Shown here in pieces: positions 6,345 to 9,586 of a DNA stretch of 9,586 nucleotides (positions are counted from its first letter, which is position 1; every line of letters begins with the position of its first letter). The stretch is from an uncultured Oscillospiraceae bacterium. Its GTDB lineage: Bacteria; Bacillota; Clostridia; Oscillospirales; Oscillospiraceae. The stretch spans positions 1 to 9,586 of the forward strand of contig CAKTQM010000055.1 of the NCBI GenBank assembly GCA_934597125.1, read 5' to 3'. The translations under genes and the position numbers were made by a program. Below the pieces are notes generated by a model. The model made no database searches. It was not told the DNA's origin and saw nothing but the letters and a program-made list of their open reading frames with translations.

Positions 6345-6356
6345 CAGGAGGCGGCC

Positions 6357-6584
6357 ATGAAACGCTATGAGGTGGTGCGGGAGATCCACAACAGCTGTGA
6401 GCGCAATCAGATGCGGGACGTGCTGTTTTTCGAGGTGGAGACGGACGATCCGGTGGAATGGATCCGGCGGGAGATCAGGGGCGGAGAGGTACACATCACC
6501 GCCGAGACCAACAGCGCCGGGGATCTGACCGTGTTCGTGGAGAGCGCGGGGATGCACCAGACGTTTTTGTTCACGGAGCTGTAA
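6357..6584 (+). CDS. Small protein of unknown function (75 aa)
   Basis: I do not recognise this family. The ORF has a perfect AGGAGG (6346-6351) six bases before the ATG and codon use like its neighbours. It is preceded by a consensus promoter and a structured leader, all of which argue that it is real. The product is acidic, soluble-looking and lacks a signal peptide or membrane segment. It begins MKRYEVVREIHNSCERNQ and has a single Cys (C14). Then come an acidic EVETDDPVEW stretch and an alternating hydrophobic pattern (EVHITAETN, DLTVFVESAG) that suggests beta strands. So the fold is probably a small alpha+beta unit. It is the first gene after the leader and lies upstream of metF, so a role linked to C1, folate or corrinoid metabolism is possible but unproven. 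Confidence 0.75.
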   Translation: MKRYEVVREIHNSCERNQMRDVLFFEVETDDPVEWIRREIRGGEVHITAETNSAGDLTVFVESAGMHQTFLFTEL

Positions 6585-6610
6585 AAAACTTCGCAGAATT
6601 CGCGCCCGTA

Positions 6611-6644
6611 GCCGCGGAAAAAATCAAATCATTTTTTCCGCGGC
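6611..6644. repeat. Perfect 13-bp inverted repeat between the small ORF and metF
   Basis: GCCGCGGAAAAAA (6611-6623) is the exact reverse complement of 6632-6644, with an 8-nt loop. The T-run lies inside the stem rather than after it, so this is not a canonical intrinsic terminator. It may be an RNA stability or processing hairpin, a regulator site, or a partial terminator. Confidence 0.55.
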
Positions 6645-6716
6645 GCAGCCGGCCGCAATCCTCTTGGCAGAAAAGCCGCAAGACGTTTCGCCGGCTTGAG
6701 TTTGTATCTATATCCC

Positions 6717-6747
6717 ATGACAGGGATCATGATAAATTATGTATGAT
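6717..6747 (+). promoter_or_regulatory. Weak candidate promoter for metF
   Basis: ATGACA (6717-6722, 5 of 6) and TATGAT (6742-6747, 5 of 6) are spaced 19 bp, longer than ideal. The AT-rich stretch also holds an imperfect ATCAT/ATGAT inverted repeat (6726-6747). It could allow metF to be transcribed independently of the upstream leader. Confidence 0.3.
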
Positions 6748-6768
6748 TGGATACTAAGGAGGTAACTT

Positions 6769-7698
6769 ATGAGCGTGAAGGACATTTTCAGCAAGAGAGC
6801 TGCATTTTCCTTTGAGGTCTTCCCCCCCAAGACGGACGTGGGCATGGAGAAGCTGTGCGGCGCTGACGGTGTGCTGGATAAGCTGTACACCCTGAATCCC
6901 GACTACATCTCCTGCACCTATGGCGCGGGCGGCTCCAACGTGGGCAAGAACCTGGAGGTTCTGGACAAGATCAAGAAGGACGGCAAGTGCACTCCCGTTA
7001 CCCACTTTACCTGCATCGGCAACACCAAGGAGGGCATCAAGGAGCAGCTGCAGAACTATCTGAACCACGGTATTGATCACATGCTGGCCCTGCGCGGCGA
7101 CCTGCCCTTCGGCTGGGAAGGCACCGGCGGCGACCTGCACTATGCCACCGAGCTGGTGAAGTTCGTGCGTCAGGAGTTCGGCGATAAGTTTACCATCGCG
7201 GTGGCCGGCTCCCCCGAGGGCCACATTGCCTGCCGCTCTCTGGAGGCGGACATTGCCTTCCTGAAGCAGAAGCAGGACAACGGCGCCGACTACATCATGA
7301 CTCAGCTGTGCTGGGACATGGATCAGTTCCGCTATTGGCTGGACGCCATCCGCGCCGCAGGCATCACCATGCCGGTGGATGTGGGCATCATGCCCATTCT
7401 GGATCAGGCCGCTACCATCAACATGGCGCTGAGCCGCAACGGCTGCGTTATGCCCCGCGCCCTGTGCGAGATCATTTCCAAGAACTGGATCTTCCCCAAT
7501 CCCTTCGTCAAGGATCCCTTCGACGCGGATGTGGAGGGCAAGAAGGCCTCCTTCAAGGCGGCCGGTATCGAGTACACCATCAACCAGATCGACGAGTACC
7601 GCGCCTGCGGCGTGGACGGCATCCACCTGTACGCGCTGAACAAGTATGACGATGTGGCTTACATCGCCAAGGCGGCAGGTCTGCTGGATCTGATCTAA
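6769..7698 (+). CDS. metF: 5,10-methylenetetrahydrofolate reductase
   Basis: Encodes 309 aa, close to bacterial MetF (about 295 aa). It reduces methylene-THF to methyl-THF, the last THF step of the Wood-Ljungdahl methyl branch and also the methyl source for methionine. Visible are the N-terminal FSFEVFPPKT with the catalytic-type Glu16, the CTYGAGGS loop, LALRGDLP with D111 (flavin/substrate site), AVAGSPEGH, and KQDNGADYIMTQLCWD near the C-terminal third of the TIM barrel. An ideal AAGGAGGT lies 5 bases before the ATG. The protein has only the MetF flavin domain. No gene for MetV, the partner Fe-S subunit of many acetogen reductases, is adjacent. Position directly upstream of cooC-acsD-acsC suggests a role in the acetyl-CoA pathway rather than only methionine synthesis. 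Confidence 0.95.
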   Translation: MSVKDIFSKRAAFSFEVFPPKTDVGMEKLCGADGVLDKLYTLNPDYISCTYGAGGSNVGKNLEVLDKIKKDGKCTPVTHFTCIGNTKEGIKEQLQNYLNHGIDHMLALRGDLPFGWEGTGGDLHYATELVKFVRQEFGDKFTIAVAGSPEGHIACRSLEADIAFLKQKQDNGADYIMTQLCWDMDQFRYWLDAIRAAGITMPVDVGIMPILDQAATINMALSRNGCVMPRALCEIISKNWIFPNPFVKDPFDADVEGKKASFKAAGIEYTINQIDEYRACGVDGIHLYALNKYDDVAYIAKAAGLLDLI

Positions 7699-7718
7699 AC
7701 GTTATTTGACCCCTGTGT

Positions 7719-7745
7719 CCCGCGGGGAGGGCTCCTCCCCGCGGG
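7719..7745 (+). other. Strong GC hairpin between metF and cooC, no U-tract
   Basis: A perfect 12-bp GC-rich stem (7719-7730 with 7734-7745) has a 3-nt loop GCT and no T-run follows. It therefore looks like an mRNA processing or stabilising hairpin, or a translation modulator 24 bases before the cooC start, not an intrinsic terminator. Confidence 0.6.
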
Positions 7746-7769
7746 CACCGCAAAAGGATGATGCAAACT

Positions 7770-8540
7770 ATGGGAAAGACACATATCATTGCAGTGGCAG
7801 GCAAGGGTGGCGTCGGCAAAACGACCACCTGCGGCATGATGATCGACTATCTGTGCAAGGCGGGGAAGGGCCCGCTGCTGGTAGTGGACGCCGACGCCAA
7901 TTCCAACCTGAACGAGGTGCTGGGCGTGGAGGTAGAGACCACGCTGGGTGACATTCGGGAGGAGATGGCCCAGGCGGAGAAAAACGGCACCGTGCCGCCC
8001 AGCATGACCAAGGCGGATTACGCCGAGATGAAGTTCAGCTCCGCGCTGGTGGAGGAGGACGACTATGACATGCTGGTGATGGGCCGGACTCAGGGCAAGG
8101 GCTGCTACTGCTTTGTCAACGGCGTACTGAAGACCCAGATCGACAAGTACGTGGGCAACTACAACTACATGGTCATCGACAACGAGGCGGGCCTGGAGCA
8201 CATCAGCCGCGGGACGCTGCCCCATGTGGACACCATGCTGCTGATCTCTGACTGCTCGCGGCGGGGCATTCAGGCGGCGGGCCGCCTGGCGGAGATGATC
8301 CGTGACCTGGAGCTGAAGCCCGGCGTCATGAAGCTGATCGTCAACCGCGCGCCCAACGGGGAGCTGAACCCCGGCGTGGCGGAGGAGATCGAAAAATACC
8401 ACCTGGAGCTGGCGGGCGTACTGCCCCAGGACGAGACGGTTTACGCCTATGATTGCGAAGGAAAACCCAGCTCGCAGGTTCCCGATGACGCGCCGGTGAA
8501 GAGGGCGCTGGCGGGGATCCTGAAAGAGCTGAAACTGTAA
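7770..8540 (+). CDS. cooC: CooC-type nickel-insertion ATPase (complete)
   Basis: Encodes 256 aa, usual for the family. The deviant Walker A, AGKGGVGKTT (residues 10-19), has the signature K12 and the P-loop K17. VVDADANSNL (38-47) is the switch-I-like region. C112-Y-C114 is the dimer-interface C-x-C metal site, and NEAGLEHISRGT is the switch-II/ADP-binding motif. It uses ATP to drive nickel loading of CO dehydrogenase or acetyl-CoA synthase in the cytoplasm. ATG 7770 is preferred because AAAGGA (7753-7758) lies upstream. An in-frame ATG at 7758 would overlap that site and add only four residues (MMQT). It is followed 32 bp later by acsD. This is the second CooC paralog in the window, and its sequence differs clearly from the one ending at 573, so the two probably serve different nickel sites. 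Confidence 0.93.
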   Translation: MGKTHIIAVAGKGGVGKTTTCGMMIDYLCKAGKGPLLVVDADANSNLNEVLGVEVETTLGDIREEMAQAEKNGTVPPSMTKADYAEMKFSSALVEEDDYDMLVMGRTQGKGCYCFVNGVLKTQIDKYVGNYNYMVIDNEAGLEHISRGTLPHVDTMLLISDCSRRGIQAAGRLAEMIRDLELKPGVMKLIVNRAPNGELNPGVAEEIEKYHLELAGVLPQDETVYAYDCEGKPSSQVPDDAPVKRALAGILKELKL

Positions 8541-8572
8541 CTTAAAACATCAACTAAGGGGGATTTGTCAAG

Positions 8573-9517
8573 ATGTCTTTCGTTCCCAAGAAGCAAGCCT
8601 ACAACGCCCGCATCAATGAAGTGGTGCTGGGCGTCGGCGACAAGGCCGTGACCATCGGCGGCCAGAACGTGCTGGCCTTCCACACCTTTGACGGTGAGAT
8701 CGCCAACGCGCCCAAGATCGGCGTGGAGCTGACCGACGCCGGTATGGCTATGTGCACCATGCCCGGCGAGCAGAAGTTCTATGAGGGCTGCGCCACCGTG
8801 GCCGACATGGCCAAGCGCGCCGCCGGGATGGAGGGTGCTTCCTTTATCTGCCTGCACCTGGAGGGCGCAGATCCCAACGGCGAGAACAAGTCCGTTGACG
8901 AGTGCGTGGCGCTGGCCAAGTCTGTGGCCGAGGCTACGGACATGCCGCTGGTGGTGATGGGCTGCAAGAATATCGAGAAGGATACCGAGCTGTTCAACAA
9001 GATCGCCGAGGCGCTGGCCGGCAAGAATATTCTGGTGCTGTCCGCCCGCGACGAGAACTATAAGGCCATCGGCGCCGGCGCCGGTCTGGCTTACAGCCAG
9101 AAGGTGGGCGCGGAGTCCGCTGTGGACATCAACCTGGCCAAGCAGCTGAACACCGTGATGACCCAGCTGGGCGTTAACGCCCAGTCCATCGTGATGAACA
9201 TTGGCTCCGCCGCTGCCGGTTATGGCTTTGAGTATGTGGCCTCCACGCTGGATCGCGTGAAGGATGCCGCCCTGAGCCAGTCCGACGCCATGCTGCAGAT
9301 GCCCATTATCACCCCCGTGTCCGCCGACACCTGGGGCGTGAAGGAGTCCATCATGCCGGAGGCCGACATGCCGGAATGGGGCTCTCAGGAAGAGCGCGGC
9401 ATTGAAATGGAGATCGTCACCGCCGCCGCCGTGCTGGCCAGCGGCTCCGACGCCGTTATCATGCGGCACCCCGAAGCCATCCGCACCATCGCCGCCATGA
9501 TCGGCGAGTTGGTCTGA
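8573..9517 (+). CDS. acsD: CODH/ACS delta subunit, small subunit of the corrinoid Fe-S protein
   Basis: Encodes 314 aa, matching the usual roughly 310-320 aa. With AcsC it forms the corrinoid iron-sulfur protein, which takes the methyl group from methyl-THF through the AcsE methyltransferase and gives it to the acetyl-CoA synthase A-cluster. Recognisable family stretches are FHTFDGEIANAPKIGVE, LEGADPNGENKSVDECV, PLVVMGC, LDINLAKQLN-like (VDINLAKQLN), AAGYGFEY and the C-terminal IMRHPEAI. It has a TIM-barrel pattern without an Fe-S motif, as expected, since the cluster and much of the cobamide contact lie in AcsC. AAGGGGGA precedes the ATG. It is 22 bp upstream of acsC, so the subunits are made from the same message. 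The encoded protein appears intact. Confidence 0.95.
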   Translation: MSFVPKKQAYNARINEVVLGVGDKAVTIGGQNVLAFHTFDGEIANAPKIGVELTDAGMAMCTMPGEQKFYEGCATVADMAKRAAGMEGASFICLHLEGADPNGENKSVDECVALAKSVAEATDMPLVVMGCKNIEKDTELFNKIAEALAGKNILVLSARDENYKAIGAGAGLAYSQKVGAESAVDINLAKQLNTVMTQLGVNAQSIVMNIGSAAAGYGFEYVASTLDRVKDAALSQSDAMLQMPIITPVSADTWGVKESIMPEADMPEWGSQEERGIEMEIVTAAAVLASGSDAVIMRHPEAIRTIAAMIGELV

Positions 9518-9539
9518 CGCGGAAAGGAGGAAGCAAACA

Positions 9540-9586
9540 ATGGCTGTTAAAGGTTTAGATATTTTCAAGCTGTCTCCCAAGAAGAA
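9540..9586 (+). CDS. acsC: CODH/ACS gamma subunit (large corrinoid Fe-S protein subunit), first 15 codons
   Basis: The start is ATG at 9540 after an AAAGGAGG ribosome site (9522-9529), and the window ends in the gene. The visible peptide MAVKGLDIFKLSPKK matches the conserved AcsC N-terminus that comes just before its four-cysteine [4Fe-4S] motif (in relatives, GLEIYK...PKKNCGECG). The identification is helped by its position after acsD. The Cys residues and cobamide-binding domain are outside the window. Confidence 0.88.
   Translation, partial: MAVKGLDIFKLSPKK

Noticed and set aside
8447..9580. 377-codon minus-strand open frame across acsD
   Set aside because: Same codon-bias shadow; repetitive Gly/His/Leu composition and full overlap with a clear acsD.

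Overview
This window looks like chromosomal DNA of a GC-rich anaerobic Clostridia member (Firmicutes), plausibly an Oscillospirales-type gut or anaerobic-digester bacterium. That reading rests on C/G-ending codons, AGGAGG-type ribosome binding sites, sigma-A-like promoters and a Firmicutes-type tetrahydrofolate riboswitch. The genus is inferred, not shown. The core content is part of a Wood-Ljungdahl CO dehydrogenase/acetyl-CoA synthase (CODH/ACS) cluster.

Layout. (1) 1-2789, plus strand: the 3' part of a CooC-type nickel-insertion ATPase, then acsB (acetyl-CoA synthase), closed by a strong intrinsic terminator. (2) 2858-6025, minus strand: a compact amidohydrolase and, behind a separate palindromic repeat and terminator, a folT-folC operon. 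folT is the folate-specific S component of an ECF importer and folC is folylpolyglutamate synthase. The two genes overlap by 4 bp and are preceded by a clear THF riboswitch. (3) 6026-6356: a divergent regulatory region. It holds the minus promoter for folT, a pair of direct repeats, a perfect-consensus plus promoter, and a structured plus-strand leader ending in terminator-like and SD-proximal alternative pairings. The leader resembles a short cobalamin riboswitch. (4) 6357-9586, plus strand: a 75-aa protein I do not recognise, metF (methylene-THF reductase), a second complete cooC, acsD (small corrinoid Fe-S protein subunit) and the first 15 codons of acsC (large subunit).

How the genes fit together: FolT and FolC would import folate and retain it as polyglutamate. 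MetF makes methyl-THF. AcsC/AcsD carry the methyl group on a corrinoid, AcsB condenses methyl, CO and CoA, and the CooC ATPases mature the nickel centres. The methyl branch depends on two vitamins, folate and cobalamin. The most interesting feature is that a folate riboswitch and a candidate cobalamin riboswitch lie back to back between the folate-uptake operon and the methyl-branch operon. The THF riboswitch is well supported by sequence. The cobalamin assignment is a hypothesis from motif order and pairing, and needs a covariance-model search. No CRISPR array, rRNA, tRNA or transposase gene was seen.
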